Notes: generated by a model not told the origin, from the sequence alone. 64,000 nucleotides of DNA from Thermoplasmata archaeon (GCA_023256475.1 JAGDXP010000022.1:73929-137928), one strand, 5' to 3'; counted from the stretch's first letter, positions 19,912 through 29,842 are shown. Numbers and translations are program-made.

Positions 19912-21872
19912 TTGTAGATGTCTACGGAATGGATAACCTTTACACAGTAGATTTACACCATAATAAAAAGGAGTGGAAATACCTTCACGAAATTTACGTT
20001 TATGGTCCCAGTCTAGAGAAAATTCACGACGAACTGGGCGGTATTCCATGGATTAAAATAGAAGAAAGGTACATGAAAGATATTTACGGTGAAAAGAAGG
20101 TTCTCTCCATATTGACCAGTCCAAGGAAAGTAAGGACTATAGTTGATGCCGTGGAAAGCATTGGAAGGAAATATCAATACCAGATTTACAACGCTGACAT
20201 TGATATATTACAGGCTTTTCTTGTTAAGAACAGTCTGGAACTTTTCTCCAACAGAATCGATGATCTGGAAGAACTTGAAGTATTGGAGATAGGTTTCCAA
20301 AATGGCCTTAATGAAATAGAAATCAACGGTGAAACTTTCCACAACGTAAGTGTTGCCATAGATGAATTCTTCACACTATTAAAAGATTCAAATGTTATTA
20401 TATCAAATCAGGGGGATACATTCTTTCCAAAATTCTTCGGAATCGCAAATAAATATGGTTACAATACGTATCACAGGATTACAAAGGAAAGATCTTTTGA
20501 ATCCTATGGTAGGGTTGTCCATAGAAAGAGCGGTTTCATTATTGAGGGTATCCCGCATATAGATGCATCCACATCATTCATGTACGGTGAGGGTGGCCTT
20601 ATGGGCTTATCACTTCTTTCAAACTTTATATCTGTACCCATATGGAAGCTTGCCAGGATAACACCGGGTACAGCAGTATCTTCCTATGAGGTCAAGAGAT
20701 CCCTTGAAATGGGTGTGATGATACCGCTTTATAAATGGGATCATGAAGAGCCAAAGGATATTGACACTTTCATAGAAGCAGATAGAGGTGGCCTTATACT
20801 ACAGCCGAAGCCTGGAGTTTACTGGGACGTATATGAGATAGACTTCAGTTCCATGTACCCATCCATAATAGTATTCTATAACCTCTCACCAGAAACTGTA
20901 AATGGAAAGTGTAGGGAGTTTGAAACGATTGAATCACTTGGATTCAGAATATGCAAAGATCATGAGGGCTATCTATCTAGATTTTTAAGGGATCTTCTGT
21001 TGCACAGGCTTGAAATCAAAAAGATTAAGAAGGTTGATGGGAGGTTTGAGGGTGTTGACGCAGTTTTCAAGTGGCTTCTTCTCACTTCATTTGGCTACAC
21101 AGGATACAAGAATGCTAAATTTGGGAAAATAGAAGTTCATGAGGCAGTAACCGGAATCGGCAGGGAGATTCTTCAGAAAAGTATGCAGATAGCAACCGAG
21201 GAAGGTTTTAAGGTAATTCACGGAATTGTTGATTCACTTTGGCTCAGTGGAAATGGCGATATAAATAGGGTAATGGAACGCATAGAAAGAGAAACGAGAC
21301 TTCAGATAGCTCTTGAGGGTAAGTACAGGTGGATAGTTTTTCTTCCATCTCGTGAAGGCATTGGTGCCCTTAACAGGTACTTTGGCTTAATGTATGGAGG
21401 CAAGATGAAGGTCAGGGGGATAGATATGAGAAGGAGCGATGTGCCAAATATATGCAAAAGGATGCAGGAAGAGATACTTCTCCTTTATTCCAATGTAAAC
21501 TCGAGGGAAGATTTTTCTATGGTCAAGGAGAAGGCCACAGCAATATATGAAAAGTATATGGAAATTCTGCAGACTGGTAGGGCCACTGATGAAGACCTTA
21601 CGGTTAATTTCGTGGCCACACGTTACCCGGAATTCTATTTGAACAGCAATGTGAGGAAAAGTGCGCTTATGAAAAATCCGGAGGCGAAGCCTGGCGATAA
21701 AATAAGTTTTATAGTTGTTAACGAAAAATCAAAGATCGTTTCCGTTATGGATTCAATAGGTTACGATATCGGGTTCTATGTAAGAAAGCTTAAGTCTTCA
21801 TGGGAGCAAATAAGTTTTCCGCTCAAAGATAATTTATATCAAATGATATTGGAGAATTATGATAGAAATTGA
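19908..21872 (+). CDS. Degenerate family-B DNA polymerase (PolB2-like)
   Basis: A short (654 aa) family-B polymerase homologue. Motif A is intact (DFSSMYPSII, Asp312). Motif B is recognisable (K388 and SFGYTGYKN 394-402). Motif C reads GIVDSLW (439-445) rather than YGDTDS, keeping only one of the two aspartates. The exonuclease is lost: the ExoII region has NQGDTFF where N-x3-F-D is expected, and the ExoIII Asp is missing in MYGEGGLMG. This matches the PolB2-type archaeal polymerases described as partly inactivated, some still weakly active. It overlaps its neighbours on both sides. Confidence 0.85.
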   Translation: MIVDVYGMDNLYTVDLHHNKKEWKYLHEIYVYGPSLEKIHDELGGIPWIKIEERYMKDIYGEKKVLSILTSPRKVRTIVDAVESIGRKYQYQIYNADIDILQAFLVKNSLELFSNRIDDLEELEVLEIGFQNGLNEIEINGETFHNVSVAIDEFFTLLKDSNVIISNQGDTFFPKFFGIANKYGYNTYHRITKERSFESYGRVVHRKSGFIIEGIPHIDASTSFMYGEGGLMGLSLLSNFISVPIWKLARITPGTAVSSYEVKRSLEMGVMIPLYKWDHEEPKDIDTFIEADRGGLILQPKPGVYWDVYEIDFSSMYPSIIVFYNLSPETVNGKCREFETIESLGFRICKDHEGYLSRFLRDLLLHRLEIKKIKKVDGRFEGVDAVFKWLLLTSFGYTGYKNAKFGKIEVHEAVTGIGREILQKSMQIATEEGFKVIHGIVDSLWLSGNGDINRVMERIERETRLQIALEGKYRWIVFLPSREGIGALNRYFGLMYGGKMKVRGIDMRRSDVPNICKRMQEEILLLYSNVNSREDFSMVKEKATAIYEKYMEILQTGRATDEDLTVNFVATRYPEFYLNSNVRKSALMKNPEAKPGDKISFIVVNEKSKIVSVMDSIGYDIGFYVRKLKSSWEQISFPLKDNLYQMILENYDRN

Positions 21873-22146
21873 TACCATAAACATAAATGGAAAAGAATAT
21901 GAAACTTTGAGGGTAGACTTAGAACCGGCTCCCCTGATACTTGTAAGAGGTAAAAAAGGCTTCCTGATGTGTGGCTACCTTAATATGGAGGCTGCAGATA
22001 AGCTCGGCGCGGTTGCCGTCTCAACGTCTGGAGTTAAAACAGTGGATGACATACTGAACAAACCCATTTCAAAGATATCTGCAAAAGCCAGAGAACTGGG
22101 AGTCAAAGAGGGAATGACAGGCAGACAGGCATTGGAATATCTCTGA
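21859..22146 (+). CDS. DUF1805 protein
   Basis: Member of the DUF1805/YunC family (95 aa, function unknown), recognised from ILVRGKKGFLMCGYLNMEAADKLG followed by VAVSTSGVKTVDDIL. The family forms small soluble alpha/beta proteins. The start overlaps the polymerase-like gene by 14 nt. The final 20 residues (ARELGVKEGMTGRQALEYL) are typical. Confidence 0.85.
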   Translation: MIEIDTININGKEYETLRVDLEPAPLILVRGKKGFLMCGYLNMEAADKLGAVAVSTSGVKTVDDILNKPISKISAKARELGVKEGMTGRQALEYL

Positions 22147-22188
22147 ACATTGTAGCCCGTGATCGAATAGAGGCATCAATTGGGGACT

Positions 22189-22809
22189 ATGCAAGCATCT
22201 TTATTTTTATATTCATCCATTCTACTATTTTTATTCCTTGTGGCTGTCATTGCATATTATTCCTTCAAGGTATCCCGCCTATATAAGAAAATAGAAGAAG
22301 TTAGAACCGAAGCCCTGAACCAGGCGCAGATCTTGGCAAAGCAAAATTTTGATCTCTGGGTTCAGCAGCATTCCCAGCAATTGAGTCAGCAGTTAGAACA
22401 ATCCATTCGAACTGAATATGAAGGAAAGCTGAAAATCTGGATGGAAGAAAGCGAGAAAAACATAAGAAAGGATGCCATTTCGAAATCAATTAATACTCTT
22501 CTGGGAAAGATGGGTGAGGAATTTGCACCCTTATTTTTAGCTGAGAAGTTAAATGTCAATCCAAGGGATTTCAGGCATCTTGGGTCACCAGTGGATTACA
22601 TTGCATTCAAGGGTTTATCTGATGACGACACCCAGGCGGAGGTAATATTCATCGAGGTTAAGGCGGGAAAAAGTTCGGGGATAACGGTCAGAGAGAAGAA
22701 GGTAAAAGAAGCTGTTCTCAGTAGAAGAGTTTCGTACGAAGTAGTGAATATGAATGAATTATTGGGCGAGGTTAGAGAAAAGCTTAGTAATGAGATAGAT
22801 AAAATGTAA
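22189..22809 (+). CDS. Membrane-anchored Holliday-resolvase-like endonuclease
   Basis: I use ATG 22189 (a TTG at 22180 is in frame), giving 206 aa. An N-terminal transmembrane helix (about 4-25) is followed by a Gln-rich coiled coil (about 30-90) and a C-terminal PD-(D/E)xK-type domain. That domain has SPVDYIAFKG and VIFIEVKAGKSS, with Asp and E-V-K as the catalytic residues. It fits the Endonuc_Holl group, distant relatives of archaeal Holliday junction resolvases. Cleavage activity is inferred. It follows the polymerase cluster by about 40 nt. Confidence 0.8.
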   Translation: MQASLFLYSSILLFLFLVAVIAYYSFKVSRLYKKIEEVRTEALNQAQILAKQNFDLWVQQHSQQLSQQLEQSIRTEYEGKLKIWMEESEKNIRKDAISKSINTLLGKMGEEFAPLFLAEKLNVNPRDFRHLGSPVDYIAFKGLSDDDTQAEVIFIEVKAGKSSGITVREKKVKEAVLSRRVSYEVVNMNELLGEVREKLSNEIDKM

Positions 22810-22888
22810 AATACTCATTGCAAATGATTTGGTTCTAATTTTAAAATTCTAATTTTTCCATATTCATATGGTTTGGAAGGTTAAAGAT

Positions 22889-23314
22889 TCAAATTCTCTC
22901 ATACACCAGTATATAAGCACCCTTTTTCTTATCTTGTATTTCCTTTGGATCACTCTTAACCAGTCCTGACCCTAGTACTTTGCCATTCTTATCAGCTATT
23001 ATGCAGGTCTTTTCAATTTCCAGGTTTCCAGATATGTTTGTTATTCCCACAGCATAGAGCTTGGCCCCATTCTTTATACTGTTGGCGGCACCATCATCAA
23101 CGATAACATAGGGGAACCCTCTATCGAGCATAGCTTTAGCAGTGGGCAGCCATTGATCTTGATATTTAAGCAGTATGGGCTTCTTTTCTGCATATATAAT
23201 AGAGACATCATTTTCTTCAATCTCTAGATTCTTTGTGTCAACCTGAATACCGTATTTTTGCATAATGTCTAAAAATTCGCCCGATTCCCTCTTTGATAGA
23301 AAATGTCTTTTCAT
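22889..23314 (-). CDS. PUA-domain RNA-binding protein
   Basis: I start at ATG 23314 (141 aa, MKRHFLSKRESGEF), because a TATA-like ATATTTTATT lies about 28 nt upstream. The first 60 residues are the pre-PUA domain typical of archaeal MCTS1-like proteins, and residues 65-141 are the PUA domain (KAMLDRGFPYVIVDDGAANSI, then GLVKSDPKEI). Such proteins bind structured RNA, probably in translation or RNA modification. It is convergent with the nuclease-like gene and divergent from PEPCK. Confidence 0.88.
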   Translation of the reverse strand: MKRHFLSKRESGEFLDIMQKYGIQVDTKNLEIEENDVSIIYAEKKPILLKYQDQWLPTAKAMLDRGFPYVIVDDGAANSIKNGAKLYAVGITNISGNLEIEKTCIIADKNGKVLGSGLVKSDPKEIQDKKKGAYILVYERI

Positions 23315-23410
23315 TTTTCTATGTAACGTATTAACGAATAAAATATTTCCGTAATTCAATTTTCAGGCAAAATTACCAAATATTTTTTAAGGTTCTTCCA
23401 TTAACCATGT

Positions 23411-25279
23411 ATGAGGGCTAATTTGGACAACCTTAATAATAAATTTAGCCTCGAACAGGTAAACAAATTGAAGGATATAAAAAATGATGACTTAGTGAAT
23501 TTTATAGGGAAGTTTGTGGATCTAATGGAACCTTCTGATCTCTTTGTCTTGACAGATAACGAGGAAGATAAAGAATTTGTTAGATTAAAAGCCCTTCTGG
23601 ACAAAGAAGAGAGGAGATTGAAGAACCGGAATCATACATATCATTTCGATAACTATTATGATCAAGCCAGGGATAAGGAGAACACCAAAATTCTAACGGT
23701 CAACGGTGAATCACTGCCTTTCTTAAATACAATGAAAAGGGAGGATGGCTTGAAGGATATCGAATCAAAATTTAAGGGCATAATGAAAGGGAGAACCATG
23801 TATATTGGTTTCTTCATACTTGGCCCATACAATTCCCCCATGTCGGAATACGCTGTGCAAATTACAGATTCCCCCTATGTTCTACACAGTGAGATAATCC
23901 TCTATAGGACAGCTTATGAAGATTTTCTGAAGAAATCAAATTTAAAATTTATGAAATTTGTGCATAGCGAGGGAGAACTTGATGAGCGGAAAGTTTCTAA
24001 GAACCTCAGGGATAGAAGAATTTACTTTGATAATGAAGGTCTAACGGCATTTTCTGTAAATACCCAATATGCGGGAAATACAGTGGGGTTGAAGAAACCC
24101 GCATTTAGATTGACCATACACAAAGCACTGAAGGAAGGTTGGCTGTCCGAACATATGTTTCTAATGGGCGTAAATGGTCCAAACGGGAGAGTCACATACT
24201 TTACGGGAGCCTTTCCATCTATGTGCGGAAAGACATCCACCTGTATGGTACCCGGAGAGAGACTTGTAGGGGACGACCTATCATTCATAAAAGTTGTTAA
24301 TGGCAAGGCATATGCCATTAACATAGAAAATGGCATTTTTGGTATCATTGATGGCATAAACAAAGAGGATGATCCCATAATTTGGAATGTGCTTCATTCA
24401 AATGCTGAGGTTATATTTAGCAATGTGCTCGTGTCAGATGGAAAGCCATATTGGGTCGGTATGGGTGAACCCATACCGGAAAAGGGTGAGAATCATAGTG
24501 GACCATGGTATAAGGGCAAAAAAGATGCAGAAGGAAAGGAAATTCCACCATCCCACAAAAATGCCCGTTTCACTGCACCACTTGAGGATTTCCCCAATCT
24601 GGATAGAGAGGCATTAAATTCACAATCCGGAGTTCCTCTGGGTGGAATCATTTACGGCGGAAGGGATCCAGATACATGGGTTCCAGTATCAGAGAGTTTT
24701 GACTGGAACCATGGAGTGATTGCTAAGGGTGCATCCATTGAATCTGAAACCACGGCAGCATCCCTAGGAAAAGAGGGAGTCAGAACATTCAACGCTATGA
24801 GTATAATGGAATTTCTTTCGGTGGATCTTGGTTTATATTTGAAGAATTACCTTGAATTTGGAGAGAAGTTAAGTGAAGTACCAAAGATATTCGGAGTAAA
24901 CTATTTCCTGAGGGATTCAGATGGTAAATTCCTTAATCATAAGACTGACAAAGCCGTATGGCTAAAGTGGATGGAGCTGAGAGTGCACAACGATGTAAAA
25001 GGTGTAGAAACGCCAATTGGCTATATACCTAGATATGAGGACCTTCAGCCATTATTCAAAAAAGTGCTGAATCGTGATTATTCAAAATCAGATTACGAGA
25101 AGCAGTTCACCATAAGGATACCCGAACTCTTAAGCAAGAACAAGAGAATTGTTTCGGTATATTCCAAGATAAATACAACACCTGAGGAAGTCTTTAAGGT
25201 ACTAAAAAAGGAAGAGGAAGCGCTGTTGGAACTGAAGAAGTTGAAAGGGGATTACGTTTCCCCGTTCAAACTTTATTAA
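23411..25279 (+). CDS. pckG: Phosphoenolpyruvate carboxykinase (GTP)
   Basis: GTP-type PEPCK (622 aa) interconverting oxaloacetate and PEP in gluconeogenesis. The P-loop GAFPSMCGKTSTCM includes the hyper-reactive Cys. Other signatures are the metal/substrate region VGDDLSF and the guanine-binding GVNYFLRDSDGKF. A TATA element (AAATATTTTTTAA, 23378-23390) is about 26 nt before the ATG, so the mRNA is probably leaderless. The stop overlaps the convergent purA stop by 4 nt. Confidence 0.97.
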   Translation: MRANLDNLNNKFSLEQVNKLKDIKNDDLVNFIGKFVDLMEPSDLFVLTDNEEDKEFVRLKALLDKEERRLKNRNHTYHFDNYYDQARDKENTKILTVNGESLPFLNTMKREDGLKDIESKFKGIMKGRTMYIGFFILGPYNSPMSEYAVQITDSPYVLHSEIILYRTAYEDFLKKSNLKFMKFVHSEGELDERKVSKNLRDRRIYFDNEGLTAFSVNTQYAGNTVGLKKPAFRLTIHKALKEGWLSEHMFLMGVNGPNGRVTYFTGAFPSMCGKTSTCMVPGERLVGDDLSFIKVVNGKAYAINIENGIFGIIDGINKEDDPIIWNVLHSNAEVIFSNVLVSDGKPYWVGMGEPIPEKGENHSGPWYKGKKDAEGKEIPPSHKNARFTAPLEDFPNLDREALNSQSGVPLGGIIYGGRDPDTWVPVSESFDWNHGVIAKGASIESETTAASLGKEGVRTFNAMSIMEFLSVDLGLYLKNYLEFGEKLSEVPKIFGVNYFLRDSDGKFLNHKTDKAVWLKWMELRVHNDVKGVETPIGYIPRYEDLQPLFKKVLNRDYSKSDYEKQFTIRIPELLSKNKRIVSVYSKINTTPEEVFKVLKKEEEALLELKKLKGDYVSPFKLY

Positions 25280-26481
25280 TCCAATTTTTCTCTAATTATT
25301 ACTTTATCTCTCTCTTCCCCATTACCGATTAATGGTATTGGAATTTTGATTTCACTTTCGATGAAATCAATGAACTTCTCTAGGTTGCCCGGATTATCCT
25401 CCCAGGGTTTGAACTCCTCATAGTTTACATTGTCTATCTTCAACAGCGGGTCGTACTCGTTAACCTCAGAACCGTTGACTTCATATGAAAGCGCAACCCT
25501 AATCTTCCTGAATTTCCCAAGAACATCGACCTTAGTTAAAGCAATGTAGTCAAATCCGTTCAATTTAGCAGACCTCCTGAGCATGGGGATATCGAAGTAT
25601 CCAACTCTTCTGGGCCTCCCTGTGGTTGCACCATACTCCCAGCCCAATTTTCTAAGTTCTTCAGCTTCAGTCCCGAATATTTCAGTTGGAAAATATCCCT
25701 CTCCCACTCTGGTTATGTAGGATTTTGCAACACCCATTATTTTATCCACGTATTTTGGAGGCAGGCCGGTTCCAACCGTAACGCCTCCGGAAATGGTATG
25801 GGAGGAAGTTACATATGGGTATGTTCCAAACTCAATGTCAATGAATGTTCCCTGCGCAGCCTCAAACAGTACCTTTTTACCTTCTTCAATATTCTCCAAA
25901 AGGAAATCTGTAGTGTCAACCAGATTTGCAGAGAATTTTTTTGCAATACCTGTGAGTTTTTCTATCTCCTCCTTTGTTATTTGAATTCCGTAAATTTGAG
26001 ATAAAAGATTGAATTTCTCATAAACATCATCCTGCAGAAGGTCAATCATCCTTATGCCATATCTCCCATATTTACTTTCATAAGCAGGACCAATACCCTT
26101 AAGTGTGGTCCCAATTTGACCCTTCCCTCTGATCCCTTCAAGGAGGGAATCCCTTTTGAAATGCGCAGGTGTAACTATATGAGCTATTTTCGAAATGAAA
26201 AGATCTGGAATTTTCCATGATGCTGACAATTCCCTAATTTCAGAGTCCAGTTTTTCTAAATTTATGACCACTCCGTTGGCCAACACCATGGTCTTAACTC
26301 CAAAGAAGCTCGCCGGAACTAGGTGAAATTTAACCTGTCTCCCGGAATTAACCACAGTATGGCCGGCATTCTCTCCGCCATTGAACCTTACGCCAATGTC
26401 AAAATAGCTGGATAAATAATCTATAATTTTTCCCTTTCCTTCATCACCAAACTGTGCCCCAACAATTGTTAGGTTTCTCAT
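25276..26481 (-). CDS. purA: Adenylosuccinate synthetase
   Basis: First committed step from IMP to AMP, GTP-dependent. The 401-aa protein opens LTIVGAQFGDEGKGKIIDYL, the GDEGKGK P-loop with catalytic Asp. The catalytic His is in ENAGHTVV. GTTLKGIGPAYESK and TTGRPRRVGYFD (IMP and GTP binding) are both present. It is convergent with PEPCK with a 4-nt overlap and no terminator between them. Confidence 0.96.
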   Translation of the reverse strand: MRNLTIVGAQFGDEGKGKIIDYLSSYFDIGVRFNGGENAGHTVVNSGRQVKFHLVPASFFGVKTMVLANGVVINLEKLDSEIRELSASWKIPDLFISKIAHIVTPAHFKRDSLLEGIRGKGQIGTTLKGIGPAYESKYGRYGIRMIDLLQDDVYEKFNLLSQIYGIQITKEEIEKLTGIAKKFSANLVDTTDFLLENIEEGKKVLFEAAQGTFIDIEFGTYPYVTSSHTISGGVTVGTGLPPKYVDKIMGVAKSYITRVGEGYFPTEIFGTEAEELRKLGWEYGATTGRPRRVGYFDIPMLRRSAKLNGFDYIALTKVDVLGKFRKIRVALSYEVNGSEVNEYDPLLKIDNVNYEEFKPWEDNPGNLEKFIDFIESEIKIPIPLIGNGEERDKVIIREKLD

Positions 26482-26556
26482 CTATTATCTAAGAATAATC
26501 GGAAGAATGATAAAAAGTTATGGAAAGTTGAAATAAATTCAAGCATTTACAAAACA

Positions 26557-28101
26557 ATGAATCAAAAACTCAAGGGGTATTTGGGAATCATAACCATAGC
26601 TGCGAGGTTTTATCCAAGAATCAGGTACTTAAGGTATTATCAGAGAACATTGAATAGGACAGGAAAACCACCAGACCAGGAAAGAACAAAGAAGGAAGCA
26701 GACAAATTGCTCAAAGCATTTATAAAATCCGGGCCCATTTTTATCAAATTCGGTCAGCTGTTATCTTCAAGAAGGGATCTGTTACCCGAAGAATACATGG
26801 AATCTCTTTCGAATCTACAGGATAGGGTCCCATTCCCCGATTTCAAGGAGGTTGAGGAGATAATTAAATCAGAGATAGGAGAAGTAAATAGGGTCTTTGA
26901 GCATTTTTACCAGGAAGGTTTGTCTGGAGCATCACTGGGTTTAGTTTACAAGGCAATATATAAGGGTAGGCCAGTAGCAGTCAAAGTTCACAGGCCAAAC
27001 ATAGAGAAAATAATAGAGATGGATAAACCAAAGATCAGGCTTCTGATAAATATGTTGGAGCGCAACACTGGAAAGTCTTTCGCCCTAAGGCCAATGATGG
27101 AAGAATTTCTTAATTCAATTTCTCTGGAACTGGACTATGAGAGAGAGGCGGAATCAATTGAGATTATTGGGAGCAAGCTGGAGGAGTTGGATTTGGACTT
27201 TAATGTAAAATTGCCAGAAGTTTACAAGGAGATATCCACAAAGAGAGTAATTGTGATGGAATACATAGATTATATCAAGATAACCGATCTGAAGTCAATC
27301 GAGAATTCTGGATTAAATCCGAAATTGTTGGCGAAAAATATAGACAAAATGTTCTTAAGACTTGCTTTGAGAAAAGGTAGATTCCACGCTGATCCTCATC
27401 CAGGCAATCTTGGGGTGAAGAAAGATGGTACCATTGTTTTGTTGGACTTCGGAATGACATCAGAGATTTCTGAGGAGACCAGGGACAGATTGATTCTGGC
27501 ATATTATTATTTAAGTAAACTGGACGCTGAAAATCTTGTGGAAACATTGACAGACCTGGGTATAGTGGACCCTCTCGCTGATAGGACTATAATGGTTGAG
27601 GCCATAAGGATGGCCCTTAAGAGTTTAGAGGGAAAGGATATTACGGAGTTAGAGTACCGGGAGTTGGTAAGGAAGGCTGATGAAATTTTGCTGAGATTCC
27701 CTTTCAGACTTCCTTATAACCTGACTTTATTTGCAAGAATGAGTGTTATACTGGAAGGAGTCTGTAAGAATCTTGACCCGGACTTTAATTTTATAGCAAC
27801 TGTATCGGAAATCATGGAAGAAGAAAAGGCCCAAAGGAAGGTGTTGTTACGAAGAATTAAAGATATACCTTTTAAGATGATTAAGACATATAATCAGATG
27901 AAGCAGATTCCAGAACTGCTCAAGTCAATATATCTCAACACAAGTACTATAAAAGATAATAGATATCAATATTCAATCATTTCTGCAGGGTTATTCATAG
28001 CTGGGTCAATTTCATATATTAAGGGAAATAATTTCTGGTTATTCCTGATATTTATATCTGGGGGAATAGCAACTGCTGCCCTTTCTTTGAGGGGGAAATG
28101 A
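26557..28101 (+). CDS. UbiB/ABC1-family atypical kinase
   Basis: UbiB/COQ8-type kinase-like protein (514 aa) tied to quinone biosynthesis in bacteria and mitochondria. The hallmark KxGQ region is GPIFIKFGQLLSSRRDLLP near residues 61-78. VAVKVHRP is the ATP-binding Lys and HADPHPGNLGVKKDG the catalytic loop, with LLDFGMTSE (DFG). Two C-terminal transmembrane helices (about 470-512) anchor it. In this organism it may act in menaquinone-type lipid metabolism, an inference. Confidence 0.93.
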   Translation: MNQKLKGYLGIITIAARFYPRIRYLRYYQRTLNRTGKPPDQERTKKEADKLLKAFIKSGPIFIKFGQLLSSRRDLLPEEYMESLSNLQDRVPFPDFKEVEEIIKSEIGEVNRVFEHFYQEGLSGASLGLVYKAIYKGRPVAVKVHRPNIEKIIEMDKPKIRLLINMLERNTGKSFALRPMMEEFLNSISLELDYEREAESIEIIGSKLEELDLDFNVKLPEVYKEISTKRVIVMEYIDYIKITDLKSIENSGLNPKLLAKNIDKMFLRLALRKGRFHADPHPGNLGVKKDGTIVLLDFGMTSEISEETRDRLILAYYYLSKLDAENLVETLTDLGIVDPLADRTIMVEAIRMALKSLEGKDITELEYRELVRKADEILLRFPFRLPYNLTLFARMSVILEGVCKNLDPDFNFIATVSEIMEEEKAQRKVLLRRIKDIPFKMIKTYNQMKQIPELLKSIYLNTSTIKDNRYQYSIISAGLFIAGSISYIKGNNFWLFLIFISGGIATAALSLRGK

Positions 28102-28467
28102 CTAATCAATTTTGACAGTTTTCACATTCTTTAATGCTAAAGTTATCTTTAGCACACCATTATCAAGCTTTGCTTCGATGGAATCACTGTCAAATTCCCT
28201 CATTATTCTGATGTATTTTGAGAATTTTGATACCCTCTCTTCGTATAAAACCTGCCCCTCCAATTTCTTATCACGTTTACCTGTAACCTTTATGCCGTAT
28301 TTCATTGCTGTAATTGTTATGTTTTCCTTTTCAAACCCAGGAACATCCAAATATATTCTGATTTTATTTCCATCTTCGGTAATATCCATGTGGGGATAGA
28401 GTGACTCTGATATTCCTTTTATGGTCTCACCCACTTTCTTGGCTATTGTTTCTGGCTCCAATTGCAT
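28102..28467 (-). CDS. hsp20: Small heat-shock protein Hsp20
   Basis: Alpha-crystallin-domain chaperone (121 aa) with a short N-terminal arm and the domain from about residue 27. Features are IRIYLDVPGFEKENI, YEERVSKFSKYIRIMREFD, and the hallmark A-x-x-x-N-G-V-L motif AKLDNGVLKITL. The tail is short and lacks a clear I-x-I oligomerisation motif. The gene ends flush against the convergent UbiB gene. Confidence 0.93.
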   Translation of the reverse strand: MQLEPETIAKKVGETIKGISESLYPHMDITEDGNKIRIYLDVPGFEKENITITAMKYGIKVTGKRDKKLEGQVLYEERVSKFSKYIRIMREFDSDSIEAKLDNGVLKITLALKNVKTVKID

Positions 28468-28519
28468 GCTAATAAACCATAAATAAAAATAAATCTTTTT
28501 TGTAGTTTAGTTCGGATAA

Positions 28520-29842
28520 TCATATAATTTTCCTTATTTCATTCTCCCTGCTGGAAATCCAGTCCTCATCCATTGCACTTATATATATTCTTATTATGGG
28601 CTCGGTTCCTGACTTCCTGGCAAGTATGAATTTATCCCCCTGAATAAGCTTTATGCCATCTGTTTCATCTTTTTCAAAGTTGCCATATTTGTCCAGAAGC
28701 TCATTTTTTATTGAGTCGAAATCTCTGTTCATGGGAATCTTTATTCTTTTTATTTTATAGTCAGGCATCTTTTTAACGATTTTAGATATGCTCTGATTCT
28801 CCGATGCAATTATATCTAGCATCATGGCCAGTGCAAATACCCCATCCCTTGCATTTAGATATTCAGGAAATATAACTCCACCGTTCTCTTCTCCACCGAA
28901 TAAACCATTCCTCTTTTCCAATTCGTCAGCCACTATGGGAGCACCCACTCTGGTTCTGTGAACGTTAACTCCATGATTCCGCGCAACCCAATCTATTAGG
29001 AAGCTAGAGGAAACCGGGACCACTAAATCACCTTTTTTATTCTTCAAGATATGATCTGCAATTATGGCCACTACCTTATCTCCATCTATGAAATTCCCAT
29101 TTTCGTCTAGAAAGACGGCTCGGTCTGCATCACCATCGTGCGCAACGGTAAGATCAAAGCCTCCAGACTTAGCGAAATCTATGGTTTTCTGAAGGTTTTC
29201 TTCATTTGGCTCCGGGTTTCTTCCAGGGAATAATCCGTCTGGATTTCCATTGATGGAGGTATATTTTACGCCCAGGGACTTCAACAGAGCCGGAGTGGTC
29301 TTGGTAGCTACCGAGCTGGCTAGATCTGCCAAAACATTAAGTCTGGCTGATCTTATCTTCGCAGCCTTTATAAATTTGTGAACCCTTGATATGTAAAGTT
29401 CGGTGGCATCCTCTGACCTGATTTTACCCACAGTATCCCAAGTTGTTTTGTAGTATAAGTCGCCCATTATAATCCGCTCAACTTCTGATTCCTGCTCCTT
29501 GTTAGGGTGGAGACCATCGGGTCTAACAAGCTTCAATCCATTGAATTCCGGTGGGTTATGGGATGCCGTAATCATGACCCCAGGGATGCCATTCTCCTTG
29601 CAGTATACCTGCAATCCCGGGGTTGGAAATAGTCCTAGGTCAACAACATTTTTACCAGTATTCATTATCCCTGCGGCAACCATCTGCTTCAGGAGCTCAG
29701 AACTTGTCCTACTGTCATTAGCAATAGCAATTTCGCTCTCTTCAAAATAGGTTCCTGCTGCCATTCCAAGTTTGTAGGCCAGCTCCGGATCTAAGGTTTC
29801 ATTTAGAATACCCCTTATGCCGTTGGTTCCAAATAAAGACAT
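28520..29842 (-). CDS. glmM: Phosphohexomutase, GlmM-like
   Basis: I start at ATG 29842 (MSLFGTNGIRG), dropping a 28-residue in-frame extension. The protein (440 aa) is an alpha-D-phosphohexomutase, probably phosphoglucosamine mutase by N-terminus. The phosphoserine loop is TASHNPPEFNG, the metal loop AHDGDADRAV, the sugar loop GGEENGG, and the phosphate loop ARKSGTEPIIRIY. It likely supplies UDP-GlcNAc precursors for glycosylation. Phosphomannomutase activity cannot be excluded. Confidence 0.92.
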   Translation of the reverse strand: MSLFGTNGIRGILNETLDPELAYKLGMAAGTYFEESEIAIANDSRTSSELLKQMVAAGIMNTGKNVVDLGLFPTPGLQVYCKENGIPGVMITASHNPPEFNGLKLVRPDGLHPNKEQESEVERIIMGDLYYKTTWDTVGKIRSEDATELYISRVHKFIKAAKIRSARLNVLADLASSVATKTTPALLKSLGVKYTSINGNPDGLFPGRNPEPNEENLQKTIDFAKSGGFDLTVAHDGDADRAVFLDENGNFIDGDKVVAIIADHILKNKKGDLVVPVSSSFLIDWVARNHGVNVHRTRVGAPIVADELEKRNGLFGGEENGGVIFPEYLNARDGVFALAMMLDIIASENQSISKIVKKMPDYKIKRIKIPMNRDFDSIKNELLDKYGNFEKDETDGIKLIQGDKFILARKSGTEPIIRIYISAMDEDWISSRENEIRKII

